A DNA stretch of 64,000 nucleotides from Microcoleus vaginatus PCC 9802 (GTDB lineage: Bacteria > Cyanobacteriota > Cyanobacteriia > Cyanobacteriales > Microcoleaceae). Position 1 is the first letter of the stretch, and every line of letters starts with the position of its first letter. The position numbers and the translations under genes are program-made. Positions 8,917 through 18,557 of this stretch are shown in pieces. The DNA is taken from positions 3,731,001 to 3,795,000 of the forward strand of contig CP031740.1 in the NCBI GenBank assembly GCA_022701275.1, written 5' to 3'. Under the pieces are notes generated by a model. That model was not told the origin of the DNA, made no database searches, and worked only from the letters and a program-made list of their open reading frames with translations.

Positions 8917-9032
8917 GAAGGAAGAAGGAAGAAGGAAGAAGGAAGAAGGAAGAAGGAAGAGGGAAGAAGGAAGAGGGAAGAGGGAAGAAGGCGGAAGTGG
9001 GAAGAGGGAAGGGGAAGAGGGAAGAGGGAAGA
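8917..9032. repeat. GGAAGAA/GGAAGAG homopurine heptamer tract
   Basis: 75 uninterrupted purines from 8917 to 8991, then purines to 9032 with only two interruptions. It is built of 7-nt units GGAAGAA and GGAAGAG. It fills most of the space between the divergent HIT and comM genes. Confidence 0.9.
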
Positions 9033-9166
9033 CCCAGCAGGAGAGAGGGAAGAGGAGAAAAAGAAGAGGCAAGGAAAAGTTTTTCTTGCCTCTTCCGATA
9101 TTCATTAGTCATTGTTAATCATAATAGATGATGAATCAGGGACAGGCAAATTAAGGATAAAGAAAA

Positions 9167-10696
9167 ATGCTTGCTAGGGTTTGGAGTGCATCGATCGTTG
9201 GAATTGACGCGGTAAAGGTGGGTGTTGAGGCTGATGTGTCAGGGGGGCTACCAAAAATCGTCGTTGTGGGATTGCCCGATTCTGCGGTGCAAGAAGCTAA
9301 AGAAAGGGTTAGGGCTACGCTAAAAAATTCGGGATATGCTTTTCCCATGCGGAGTATTGTGATTAATTTGACTCCGGCGGATTTGCGAAAGGAGGGGCCG
9401 AGTTTTGATTTGCCGATCGCCATTGGCATTTTGGCAGCATCGGAACAAGTCAGCGGTCAACTTTTGGGAGATTATTTGTTTTTAGGGGAACTTTCTTTAG
9501 ATGGGAGTTTGCGGCCTGTGGCTGGGGTTTTGCCGATCGCCGCTGCTGCTCAAAAAATGGGTATTTCGGGGTTGGTGGTACCGGCTGGTAACGCGCCGGA
9601 AGCGGCTTTGGTGCACGGAATATCTGTTTATGGTTTTGAGAATATTTTTGCTGTTACTGATTTTTTAAACAATCCTGAAGTTTATTCGCCTGTAGAAGTA
9701 AACGGTCGAGAAGAGTTAGCAAAAACGCGGTTTCCGGGTTTAGATTTAAAGGATGTAAAGGGGCAAATTCACGCGCGGCGGGCTTTGGAAATTGCGGCGG
9801 CGGGGGGACACAATTTAATTTTTGTGGGGCCGCCAGGGAGCGGTAAGACGATGTTGGCGAGGCGTTTGCCGGGTATTTTGCCGCCGCTGACTTTTGAGGA
9901 AGCTTTGGATGTAACTCAAATTCATTCGGTGGCTGGGTTATTGAAGGATAAGGGAAGCTTGGTGGGCGATCGACCTTTTCGCAGTCCTCACCATTCGGCA
10001 TCTGGCCCTTCTTTGGTAGGTGGCGGCAGTTTTCCGCGTCCGGGGGAAATTTCCTTAGCACATCGCGGCATTCTTTTTTTGGATGAATTAACTGAGTTTA
10101 AAAGAGATGTTTTGGAGTTTTTGCGGCAACCGCTGGAAGATGGTTATGTGACGATTTCTAGAACTAGACAATCGGTGATGTTTCCGGCGCAATTCACTTT
10201 AGTTGCGAGTACGAATCCTTGCGCTTGCGGTTATTACGGCGATTCGATTCAACAGTGTACTTGTTCGCCGCAAAAGAGGGAGCAATATTGGGCAAAACTT
10301 TCGGGGCCTTTGATGGATCGGATTGATTTGCAAGTGGCGGTTAATCGTTTGAAACCCGAGGAAATTACGCGACAGCCGACGGGGGAGGAGTCGGAACCGG
10401 TGCGGGTGAGGGTGCAGCGGGCGCGAGAGCTCGCAACTCGCCGTTTTCAGTCGGAATCTAGTTTGCGCTGTAATGCGGAGATGCAAAGCAGTCACATTAA
10501 CAGATGGTGTCAGTTGGATGAGGCTTCTCGGAATTTATTGGAGATGGCGATTCGGAAGTTGGGGCTTTCGGCGAGGGCGAGCGATCGCATTTTGAAGGTT
10601 GCTAGAACTATTGCTGATTTGTCGGGGGATGAAAGCTTGAAAACGAATCATGTGGGGGAGGCGGTGCAGTATCGCACGATCGATCGGATGCAGTAA
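9167..10696 (+). CDS. comM: YifB/ComM-family Mg-chelatase-like AAA+ ATPase
   Basis: A 509-residue AAA+ protein with an N-terminal Lon-protease-like/ChlI domain (about 20-160), Walker A GPPGSGKT (221-228), Walker B ILFLDEL, a zinc-type cysteine patch NPCACGYYGDS...CTCS, and the C-terminal Mg-chelatase helical domain. In transformable bacteria ComM is a hexameric helicase that extends branch migration of incoming DNA. Full length with all ATPase motifs intact. Confidence 0.93.
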   Translation: MLARVWSASIVGIDAVKVGVEADVSGGLPKIVVVGLPDSAVQEAKERVRATLKNSGYAFPMRSIVINLTPADLRKEGPSFDLPIAIGILAASEQVSGQLLGDYLFLGELSLDGSLRPVAGVLPIAAAAQKMGISGLVVPAGNAPEAALVHGISVYGFENIFAVTDFLNNPEVYSPVEVNGREELAKTRFPGLDLKDVKGQIHARRALEIAAAGGHNLIFVGPPGSGKTMLARRLPGILPPLTFEEALDVTQIHSVAGLLKDKGSLVGDRPFRSPHHSASGPSLVGGGSFPRPGEISLAHRGILFLDELTEFKRDVLEFLRQPLEDGYVTISRTRQSVMFPAQFTLVASTNPCACGYYGDSIQQCTCSPQKREQYWAKLSGPLMDRIDLQVAVNRLKPEEITRQPTGEESEPVRVRVQRARELATRRFQSESSLRCNAEMQSSHINRWCQLDEASRNLLEMAIRKLGLSARASDRILKVARTIADLSGDESLKTNHVGEAVQYRTIDRMQ

Positions 10697-11503
10697 ACAG
10701 CGGCTCAAAAGACACCATCTCCCCGAGCCCCGACTTCTGAAAGAAGGTGGGAATCTAACAATTGATTAGGCGATTGAAATCGCTTCTAAACATACGAAGT
10801 CCCAGCAGAAAGGCACTAAGGGAGTAAGGAGGTATTTAAGCTCGATTGAGGTTGTCCAATTATTTAATTGAGCCAGTGAAACGCCCCGATGTCCCCATGT
10901 TTTTTGTCGGATTTGGTGGTGCATGATGCCAGGATCACTGGTCACAGTTGTGTAAGTTCTGTTAGTATTAGATTGGGGGAGGCGACAGCAAACCAAGGCA
11001 GCAGTTAAAGTGGCGATCGAGGCAGCTTTAGATCGATTTCCCGAAAGCTACTCAACTAAAGTGTATCAGCCCAAAGGTCAAGAGGTTTATCAGCAGGTCT
11101 ACGAATCTTATTCTGAGGTCGGATGCAGTATTTATACCACCGCAGTTTGAAGCTGGTGTAAATGCTACCCAGGCACAGCTTTTGTCAAAAATTCCTCATA
11201 ATTTCATCAAAAATTCATCAATTTTTTACCCACTTTTTGTCATATTTACTGTAATTTATGATACCGATCGCCGAAGTTGCCCTAATCTCCACAACGGCCG
11301 AATTTTTAATATTTAATTTCTCGCTCTCCCTCTCCCTCCCTCTCCCTCGCTCTTCCTCGTTCTTCCTCTTTTCCTCGCCCCCTCTCCCTGTTTCACCCTA
11401 AAATTGGCAATTTTTGAGTTACGAATCATGGCACGATCGCAGCGCGTTTTGATACCATGCAATCAAGCGCAAGACAATCAGGGAATGCACTGGAGGTGTG
11501 TAA
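10697..11503. other. gene-poor gap with a possible gene remnant
   Basis: No convincing intact gene. A + strand stretch at about 10987-11149 reads without stop and looks protein-like (ALDRFPESYSTKVYQPKG), but it has no start and I cannot name it. 11321-11395 is a near-pure pyrimidine tract (CTCCCTCTCCCT type). The short minus-strand frame at 10766-10996 shows no coding character. Confidence 0.4.
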
Positions 11504-12913
11504 ATGGAGCTTTTCGCAGAACAAAAACGGTGCTTGGATTGCTTGGTAAGCTCGATCGAGCAATTGGGAGGTCGAGTAGACATTCCAAAGCTGGAGCAGA
11601 TAGCTGAGCTAATCATTCAAACGATGAGAGGGCCTTGGCGCTACTTTCACACGTCGGAACACATTTTTGAGGTCGGGGGGTCAGTCGATCCGATCGAGGT
11701 GCTGGCTGCGCTGTTTCACGACCTCGTGTACGTGCAAGTCGATCAGGGCGTTAGTTTCAATATTAGCAGCGCCCTTTGTCCTTTTGTCAAAGAGGTGCCA
11801 TCGCAGTTTGTCAAAGAGGTGCGATCGCAGTTAGTTATTAGAGATGAAAGCGAACTGCCCGACGATGCCATGTATCACCTAGTGGCCTCAGTCTTTGGGT
11901 TTATTCCCGGCAAGGCTCTCTCTCCGTTTGCCGGTCAAAACGAATTTTTGAGTGCCGTTATTGCTGCCAAATGTTTGGAGCCTTTTTTGCCAGCTAGTAC
12001 GATCGCTGAGATAACAGCTTGCATTGAGGCTACTATTCCTTTTCGCCCGGTTTCGCCCAGTGGTTTGAGCGCGATCGAACTGTTGCACCAGCGTTTGGTA
12101 AGTGCGAATCGCGATTTTAACTTGGCATGGAGCGAGGCCCAAACCGTAGAAATTGTCAAGCGAGCGGTCAGGTTAGCAAATCGGGATGTAGAGAATTTTG
12201 CCTCTCCCAATTCCTCTAATTTCTTAGACAATACCTGGAACTTGATGCCAGAAACCAACCACGAATTGGGCAATGCCAATTTGTATACTGTTGCCGAATA
12301 TCGCAAGTCTCTGCAAAAAATGGAAGGATTTTTGAAGTTCCTCACACCCGAACTGGTTTTCCAGCAGTTTAGGCAAGAGCCGGACGATGAAACCTACGCT
12401 AACCTGATTGCCAGAACTCGGAAAAATATCGCCGTTGCTAAAGTTTATCTGGGTATCAAGCTAATTACTATCGCCATTTTAGAAGCTCTTTCCTACCGTT
12501 TGGGCCGCGAGATTCCGCTTTCAACTATGATGGGAGAATTGCGCGCACCCGGATCTAAAACAGCGGTTTTGGAGGATTACTTGCCCAAAAAACAGAGCGC
12601 CTACCCATTAGAAAGTCAGTTAGAAAGAGAGGTTTTAAATTTGTTAGCAGTAGGACGAAATCAAGAATCTCGCTATGATATTAAAAACTCTCCCGTAGGT
12701 ACGTTTATTATCAAATCTATCGGCTTTGCTGAAACTGAAAACTTGTTGAAGAAAGCTCAAGAGTTTTTTGCAGATCCTACTTCCTCCGAAGAGTTTCTCT
12801 CTTACTGCGCTCCCGATGTCATCGAAACCATCTCCTCCGGCGTGATGAAACTCTTTGACAGCAGGAAGACGGCTTTAGGGAAAGTTAAATTAGTTCACCA
12901 AACTGTTTCTTAG
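11504..12913 (+). CDS. HD-domain protein, putative metal-dependent phosphohydrolase
   Basis: A 469-residue protein whose N-terminal third resembles an HD-type metal-dependent phosphohydrolase: FHTSEH (His49, His53), then ALFHDLVY (His72-Asp73) and Asp80. Substrate unknown; the class includes nucleotide hydrolases and related regulators. The rest is mostly helical with no motif I recognise. A GGAGG sequence sits a few bases before the ATG. It stands alone, with a large inverted-repeat element downstream. Confidence 0.7.
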   Translation: MELFAEQKRCLDCLVSSIEQLGGRVDIPKLEQIAELIIQTMRGPWRYFHTSEHIFEVGGSVDPIEVLAALFHDLVYVQVDQGVSFNISSALCPFVKEVPSQFVKEVRSQLVIRDESELPDDAMYHLVASVFGFIPGKALSPFAGQNEFLSAVIAAKCLEPFLPASTIAEITACIEATIPFRPVSPSGLSAIELLHQRLVSANRDFNLAWSEAQTVEIVKRAVRLANRDVENFASPNSSNFLDNTWNLMPETNHELGNANLYTVAEYRKSLQKMEGFLKFLTPELVFQQFRQEPDDETYANLIARTRKNIAVAKVYLGIKLITIAILEALSYRLGREIPLSTMMGELRAPGSKTAVLEDYLPKKQSAYPLESQLEREVLNLLAVGRNQESRYDIKNSPVGTFIIKSIGFAETENLLKKAQEFFADPTSSEEFLSYCAPDVIETISSGVMKLFDSRKTALGKVKLVHQTVS

Positions 12914-12991
12914 GATAGGTTGGCACAATCTTAAAACGTTTTCCATCGCAGAAACCAGGTTTCTTGAGTTGAGCCACAATGTCCGGCTAGT

Positions 12992-13117
12992 CTGAGATGT
13001 TGCACCATTCTCGCTTAACAGGCTTTCGGGCCTGTCCCACAAAAAATGAGTTTTCTTGTGGGGTGGGCAGGAGAGCCCGCCCATAAGAGGCTTATTGACA
13101 ATGGTGCAAGATCTCAG
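12992..13117. repeat. large inverted-repeat element, copy A
   Basis: Ends CTGAGATGTTGCACCATT / AATGGTGCAAGATCTCAG are inverted, enclosing inner hairpins around ACAGGC...GCCTGT and GGGCAGG..CCCGCCC. Copies B (46641-46775) and C (50855-50990) share the TTGCACCATT core. Confidence 0.8.
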
Positions 13118-13130
13118 TTTAAACCATAAA

Positions 13131-13190
13131 AAAAAGTCCTCTTTAAAGGACTTTAGCTATGAGTCTGGGGTTTGAACCCCTGGCGGGCTA
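13131..13190. repeat. composite palindromic repeat (AAAGTCCT hairpin plus GGGGTTTGAACCCC)
   Basis: Hairpin arms AAAGTCCT/AGGACTTT (13133-13154), then TAGCTATGAGTC and GGGGTTTGAACCCCTGGCGGG. The same modules occur at 27460-27515, 27545-27612 and in part at 34722-34747. It could end transcription of the minus-strand gene beginning at 13207. Confidence 0.7.
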
Positions 13191-13206
13191 ATTCGACATC
13201 CAACTT

Positions 13207-14031
13207 CTATTGCGGTGAACCAGTCGCACCCTCTGCGCCAGAGTTGCTCTCAGGTACAGCCGTACCCGTAGGATTAGAATCGCTCTGGCTTTCCGTATTA
13301 GTTTCGCCGCTGGTACCTGCTCCAGGAGCGCCCTCATCTAGAGTGGGAGATGGAGTAGCTGAACTCTCAGGTGCTGGAGTTGGCGGAGTGGAAACTGGCT
13401 CATCCTGCGGAGTCGGAACCGTAGTATTGGTATTATTTGACGGCGAAGATGGAGACGGTGCTGCTTGCTGCTGTGAATTTGGAATTGTAATATTGATATT
13501 GGGAGCCGGACTTGGTTGAGGAGCCGGAGTTGCCTTTTGAGCTGGACTTGGTTGAGGAGCAGGCGTAGCCTTTTGAACTGGAGATGGTTGAACCGGAACC
13601 GGAACAATCTTTTGAATGATCGTTTTTTCTCTCTCTATAGTCCGAGTCGGAGCAGGTGTTGCTGAAGGTTGATTCGCTTTCGGTACAACAATCACAGGAG
13701 CAGCAGTAGGAGTAGGAGCCTCCTCACCCCGATTGAAGTAATATACACCGCCCAGAACTAAGCCTGCCAAAGAAGTAAGAAGAATCCCTAACAGTAACCC
13801 ACGACCTGCATTCTCATTATCGCGGACTTCTTGGACTCCAAGTTGGCGGTGGTTTTCCGCCATTTCACCCTGTACATAACCTTGGTGATGAGCTGCTTCT
13901 TTAGAAGCTTTCCCCGTTGTACTCGGAACACTTGTAGTAGTTCGGGTTGTACTGACGTGACCGTTAGTTGCATCTGTGTGAACTTCTTGATGAATTTTAC
14001 GGCTAGAGCTATTTTCTTCGTTAGGTTTCAT
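13207..14031 (-). CDS. proline-rich single-span membrane protein
   Basis: A protein of about 274 residues with a polar Ser/Thr/His-rich cytoplasmic N-terminus (about 70 residues), one membrane helix (GLLLGILLTSLAGLVLGGVYYF) and a long periplasmic tail. The tail is rich in Pro/Ala/Ser/Thr with repeats such as SPVQKATPAPQP and SPAQKATPAPQP, ending in low-complexity sequence. A GTG start at 14046 is also possible; I prefer the ATG at 14031. Function unknown; the layout suggests an envelope-spanning or wall-associated protein. Confidence 0.65.
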   Translation of the reverse strand: MKPNEENSSSRKIHQEVHTDATNGHVSTTRTTTSVPSTTGKASKEAAHHQGYVQGEMAENHRQLGVQEVRDNENAGRGLLLGILLTSLAGLVLGGVYYFNRGEEAPTPTAAPVIVVPKANQPSATPAPTRTIEREKTIIQKIVPVPVQPSPVQKATPAPQPSPAQKATPAPQPSPAPNINITIPNSQQQAAPSPSSPSNNTNTTVPTPQDEPVSTPPTPAPESSATPSPTLDEGAPGAGTSGETNTESQSDSNPTGTAVPESNSGAEGATGSPQ

Positions 14032-14130
14032 AATTATCTTCGCCACAACTATTCAAAAAATATTTGTCTGTAGGAGATGCTCTGGTTTGAAAACTTGAGC
14101 TAAGCTGTTCAGCATTTAAATCACTTACTT

Positions 14131-14205
14131 CGATTCACTGTCAAGATTCAGCCAAGATTCACTCAAGATGCAGTCAAGATTCACTCAAGATTCAGTCAAG
14201 ATTCA
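14131..14205. promoter_or_regulatory. 11-bp direct-repeat array
   Basis: Six or seven head-to-tail copies of an 11-nt unit near CAAGATTCAST (for example CAAGATTCACT, CAAGATTCAGT), with few substitutions. It lies upstream of the proline-rich protein gene. The spacing is one helical turn, as in tandem OmpR/PhoB-family binding sites, but the box does not match a regulon I know. Confidence 0.55.
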
Positions 14206-14382
14206 TGTGTAAACCTTGGGGGTTTTAGTCATACCCAGTTTAAATGCTTAAGAGCTTAATGCTTAGGCAGTTTAGAGAACTTTTGGCTTTTCCTTAATCT
14301 GTATCGAATCTAACTAACCAACGCATTAACCAGGCTCTACCCTCCGAGTGATTGTCTGAGTCCTCCAAAGGAATAGGATTAG

Positions 14383-14918
14383 CCGGACTTAAACAAAAAA
14401 TACAGGCTAAATGAGTTTATATACTTGCTATGCAAGCATATAAACTTAAAAGATGAGCAATGAAAGAGACAACCCCCGCCGCAATGCCCCCCTGCTTTTA
14501 TAAATGGTGTCCAATATTTGACGATATCTTTCGTCATCAAGCCCAAAAACGGGAGTTTAGGAACTATTTAGGCGAATTATTGGGAGAAAGTGAGCCAAAC
14601 CACCTCTCGCCGATGGTGGCACACGCCGTCCGAGTAACTTACCACAAATTACACCATTTTTTAAGCGCAGCGCCTTGGTCATTCACTGAAATGAATCAAC
14701 GCCACTTGGAGGTAATGAATCAGTGTCATCCAACCACGATCAGGCAAGGATTTAACCTCATCTTAGATGATTCATTGCACCGTTACAAGTGGCAACTTTA
14801 CAACCAGACTGGGAAGGTAATAGATCCTAGAAATCGGGAAAAAACTGAAGGGAGTAGTAACGGTTAATCGCCAGCTACTTACCCAGCCCGTTTGCGCTTG
14901 AAGTTTGTTTAAGTCCGG
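14383..14918 (+). mobile_element. internally deleted IS701-family element with intact ends
   Basis: Perfect 15-bp terminal inverted repeats CCGGACTTAAACAAA (14383-14397; complement 14904-14918), flanked by a 4-bp direct repeat TTAG (14379-14382 and 14919-14922), which fits the YTAR target site reported for IS701. At 536 bp it is far shorter than a full element (about 1.4-1.5 kb). It holds the transposase remnant listed separately, making it MITE-like and potentially mobilised by a complete relative elsewhere. Confidence 0.8.
14460..14867 (+). pseudogene. IS701-type transposase remnant
   Basis: Residues 1-107 match the N-terminus of IS701-type DDE transposases, as in FRNYLGELLGESE, TYHKLHHFLSAAPWS, LEVMNQC and LILDDS (first catalytic Asp region; family form IDDSGHRKSG). 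After HR the frame is lost. The +1 frame then reads SGNFTTRLGR..ILEIGK, which is the family continuation (SGNFTxGVGR..IGEIGK), broken by two stops. The rest, including the other catalytic residues, is deleted. Confidence 0.8.
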
Positions 14919-15058
14919 TTAGATAACCACAATTAAGTTAGTAGTAATAAAGGCCATCTTTCTCTCATTCATAAAGAGAGGAGGGTCTTACTCACTACCA
15001 ACAAGGTTGATTACGGGAAATTAACCGGACATCAGCTATTACTAACAACTGAGTTTTT

Positions 15059-15460
15059 TTACTCGGTTCTTTCAATGATGATAGTCATGTGAGCGACTAA
15101 TGCACCTATCGCTCCTACTGCTGCAATGACTGGAAACAAGGCCGCACCGATGACTCCACCGACTACTCCGACCGTCAGAGGAACTTCTACCAAAATCCGT
15201 CCCTCTTCATTTTTGATAATGATGCGGCGGATATTTCCTTCATGAATCAGTTCTTTTACTTTAGCAACCAAATCGTCGCCGTTAATTTTCACCTCCTCGA
15301 CGCTAATTTTTTGCTGACTACTATAAGCTGGGGTTTCTAAAGGAGTCGTTTCAAAATTAACCTCACTAACTTTTTGGGAAGAAACTTTTTCAGATACAGG
15401 TATTGATTCGAGTTCTCTTGTCCCGACCGGTTCTTGTAGGCGCTCTGTAGGGGTGTCCAT
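15059..15460 (-). CDS. DUF4342-domain protein
   Basis: A 133-residue protein. The C-terminal part (DDLVAKVKELIHEGNIRRIIIKN...GRILVEVPLTVGVVGG) matches DUF4342, usually a short domain with one hydrophobic helix at its end (here about residues 95-122). The N-terminal half is a polar linker. I chose the ATG at 15460 because AAAAGGAG lies at correct spacing on the minus strand; a longer frame to 15538 lacks a ribosome site. Function unknown. Confidence 0.75.
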   Translation of the reverse strand: MDTPTERLQEPVGTRELESIPVSEKVSSQKVSEVNFETTPLETPAYSSQQKISVEEVKINGDDLVAKVKELIHEGNIRRIIIKNEEGRILVEVPLTVGVVGGVIGAALFPVIAAVGAIGALVAHMTIIIERTE

Positions 15461-16889
15461 TTTTTGTTCTCCTTTTAGGTAAAAGTATTTTTGTATAGAA
15501 TTATTTAGAAATATAACACGTAACTTTTTGTCGATCAATCATTCTTTTGGGTGATATTGCTGTTGGTGCGATCGTGCTTTTTTCTCTTGATGTTTAACGG
15601 CGATCGCCTAAAATCCTTCCTCGGTAGGCCCTAGCTGCCGACTTCCCTAGTGCCGCTTGGTTAACAGTCTGCTTCTGGGCCTCGCACCGCCCCACTCTTC
15701 AAAAACCTCTGATCCAGGCAGCCCAATGATTAAAGGGACTTTCACACTCTCAGAGACTCAGACTCAACAGGTGTACCGATTGAAATAGTGACATTGTACT
15801 GAAAGTACGATCGTCCCGCCGTGTATATAGTTACCACCTCTACTTCGGGAAACCGCACATGGAAACCGTCACTTACTTTCCTCAAATGTCATTTCAATTT
15901 AGCTCAGTGCGATCGCCCAACCAAACCCCACCCCGCGAGGTTCCTCAAATCAACATCTTAGAGTTTCTAATGAGAATTGCCTAAAATCAAGGGGGAGGAG
16001 AAATAATAATGATCGAAATATTATCGTGACCAAACCAACTTCCTCAAATTGAAGTTGAAGTTGGGGAAAAGTCGGGTAAAATAGAATTATTTCTTTCTGC
16101 TTCCTCTTGATTCTCCGTGTCGGATTGGCCAGCGACCGAGTTTGAATCTCAAGTTCGTGGCCCGACGGTACTTTTCTGTAAACTTTTAAGGCACATCAAG
16201 CGGATGTGTGGAATGTGAGTTTTAGTTGCGATCGCACAACTTTAGCATCGGCTGGGAAAAATTCGTCGGTGAAGCTTTGCAGGCTCGACGCGAGTAAAGT
16301 ATAAGCTGCCGAACTTGACAAATTGCTCGTAATCGGCTGTCCCGGGCGGGAAGACTACCTACAATACAATCCCCGGGTTGAGTGCGATCGGCATTGGTGC
16401 AAAAAAACTGACAATTGAGATTCATTGGCAATTGCCGGAAACCTGTTTTGCCTGAATTTTAAAATCGGGCGATCGGCAGCCAATTTGTCGCTATTCTTGT
16501 CTTATTGTAATATAATTTTACGCAAGGGGTAATACCAAATGTACTACCACAGGTCGCAGATGTCTATCAATCGGAACCAAATTAAGGTCATCAAACATTA
16601 AAAATAGTTATGACTGTTATATTCGGATTAGTAGAATCTTGGAGCTGTCAAATTTACTACATAATTAGGTTTCAAAGGAGTGTCTGCTGTTCAACAAATC
16701 TAACCTGCAATAGCGTTTCGGGTGACACCCGCACGATTTAATATCCCAAAAATTCTGCTGAATTAACTCAATTTGAGCGAGCCGAGTAGAGTTGATTTCA
16801 TAGCTATAAAAAAAATAGAAAGTGCAGTACAAATAGTAAGCAATACTCCAGCAGCCAACCGCTACGGTCAATTACCAAAGGAGGGAGCA
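15461..16889. other. 1.4-kb region without a convincing gene
   Basis: Base composition varies and short frames have stops. A 40-codon frame at 15859-15981 has no ribosome site. A minus-strand frame at 16222-16431 is not protein-like. No tRNA or clear structured RNA was seen. The final part (16773-16889) is an open in-frame extension of the downstream kinase. Confidence 0.4.
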
Positions 16890-18374
16890 GTGTATGAAAA
16901 TGACGGGTTGAGTCCCCTGAAATCACCGCTTGGTTTGCGATCGACTCTACAGGAATTAACCCTGTACGACTTTCTCCTAGAGTCTGAGTGTGCGGGGAAC
17001 GAAGTTGCTAAAATTTTTCAAGCAAACCCTTTAGTTCCCGGCATCATCATCACTCAGCAAGGAAAGTTTATAGGGATGATTTCGCGGCGGCGTTATTTTG
17101 AACACATGAGCCGCCCCTACAGTTTGGAGTTATTTTCTCAACAGCCTTTGTTTATACTCTACCGTTTTACTAAAACGGATATGTTGGTTCTCGATCGCGA
17201 AACCTCAATTATGACGGCAGTGCGGCAGTCTTTGGAGCGATCGCCCGAACTAATCCACGAACCCATTGTAGTACAAGTAGAACCCGAAACTTACAAACTT
17301 TTAGATGTACATCAACTGCTGCTTTCTCAGTTGCAAATTCACGAGTTATCAACAGTGGCGATGCGCGAGTCGCAAGCGCAATTGAGACATCAAGCCCAAC
17401 AGCTAGAACTTGCCTTGCTGGAACTTCAGCGCACTCAAACTCAACTAATTCAAACAGAGAAAATGTCTTCTTTGGGGCAGTTAGTAGCAGGAGTAGCTCA
17501 TGAAATTAACAATCCAATCGGCTTTATTTATAGCAATTTGCACCACGCTAAAGAGTACACGCAAGGTTTAATGCGGATGCTCGACATTTACCGACAGCAC
17601 TGTCCCGAACCCATCGCAGCAATTGAAGCGGAAGCAGAAAAAATCGAACTCGATTATTTGCTAGAAGACTTGCCGAAAGTCTTCAATTCTATGCAGCAAG
17701 GTGCAGAAAGAGTGCGCGACATCGTTTTGTCGCTGCGGAATTTTTGCAGGTTAGACGAAGCTCAAATGAAGCAGGTCAACATTCACGAAGGGATCAACAG
17801 CACGATTATGCTTTTGCAAAGCCAGCTTAAAGGGAAACCGGGGCAGGAGGCGATAGAAATTCACAAAGAATACAGCGACTTGCCGCTGGTGCACTGCTAC
17901 CCCGGACAGCTCAATCAGGTATTTATGAATATTTTAGTTAATGCCATTTACGCTCTTGTTGAGTCGAACAAACACGAAAATGTTGATAAAAAAAGCCCGA
18001 ACAAGTCGCAATCCGGCGAGGAAAAGCAGTCTTGTACAAAGACTCAATCATCAGTTTCTAAGTCTACCCGCCTGATTCCTACGATTCGGATTCGCACGGA
18101 GTTAATTGAGAAAAAAAAGGTAATAATTAAAATTTATGACAACGGCCCGGGGATGACAGAAGATGTTCGGAAGCGGTTGTTTGACCCTTTTTTTACTACT
18201 AAGCCGGTCGGCCAAGGAACGGGTTTGGGACTGTCGATTAGCTATGAAATTGTTGTCAACCAACACGGCGGCGAATTGAAGTGCTTTTCGGAACCGGGAA
18301 AAGGAGCAGAATTTGCGATCGAAATTCCGCTTCAACAGTCTTCCGTAACACATATTTTGCCTCGCTTTGCGTGA
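16890..18374 (+). CDS. histidine kinase with N-terminal CBS-like region
   Basis: About 494 residues. The N-terminal 150 resemble a CBS-type pair (VPGIIITQQGKFIGMISRRRYFEHM). A coiled coil follows, then HisKA-like MSSLGQLVAGVAHEINNP with phosphoacceptor His, and HATPase motifs NAIYAL (N box), DNGPGM (G1) and GTGLGLS (G2). No membrane helix and no receiver, so it is probably a soluble sensor kinase whose regulator lies elsewhere. I chose the GTG at 16890 because AAAGGAGGG is ideally placed; the frame is open to a TTG at 16773. The transmitter half closely resembles the LOV kinase at 55.2 kb. Confidence 0.85.
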   Translation: MYENDGLSPLKSPLGLRSTLQELTLYDFLLESECAGNEVAKIFQANPLVPGIIITQQGKFIGMISRRRYFEHMSRPYSLELFSQQPLFILYRFTKTDMLVLDRETSIMTAVRQSLERSPELIHEPIVVQVEPETYKLLDVHQLLLSQLQIHELSTVAMRESQAQLRHQAQQLELALLELQRTQTQLIQTEKMSSLGQLVAGVAHEINNPIGFIYSNLHHAKEYTQGLMRMLDIYRQHCPEPIAAIEAEAEKIELDYLLEDLPKVFNSMQQGAERVRDIVLSLRNFCRLDEAQMKQVNIHEGINSTIMLLQSQLKGKPGQEAIEIHKEYSDLPLVHCYPGQLNQVFMNILVNAIYALVESNKHENVDKKSPNKSQSGEEKQSCTKTQSSVSKSTRLIPTIRIRTELIEKKKVIIKIYDNGPGMTEDVRKRLFDPFFTTKPVGQGTGLGLSISYEIVVNQHGGELKCFSEPGKGAEFAIEIPLQQSSVTHILPRFA

Positions 18375-18380
18375 TACAAC

Positions 18381-18474
18381 AGAAGGAAGAAGGAAGAAGG
18401 AAGAAGGAAGAAGAAAGAAGGAAGAAGAAAGAAGGAAGAAGGAATAAGAAAGAAGGAAGAAGGAAGAAGGAATA
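18381..18474. repeat. GGAAGAA heptamer tract
   Basis: About 13 copies of GGAAGAA and variants (AGAAAGA, GGAATAA) directly after the kinase stop codon, nearly pure purine on the + strand. Confidence 0.9.
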
Positions 18475-18557
18475 AAAGTTAGGGACTAGGCGGTTGAAAC
18501 CGCTTAAGAGTCAAACTTTCGTTTTTCTCGCTTGAAACTAAAGAAAAAAGCCCATCG

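Noticed and set aside
13155-13190. tRNA-like GGTTTGAACCCC
   Set aside because: It resembles a T-arm, but the same sequence is part of a palindromic repeat found elsewhere, with no acceptor or anticodon arm.
15859-15981. 40-codon + strand frame (METVTYFPQMSF...)
   Set aside because: No ribosome site, no recognisable motif and no linked gene; only conservation data could rescue it.
16222-16431. 69-codon minus-strand frame
   Set aside because: Composition is not protein-like and it lies in a long gap with no translation signals.
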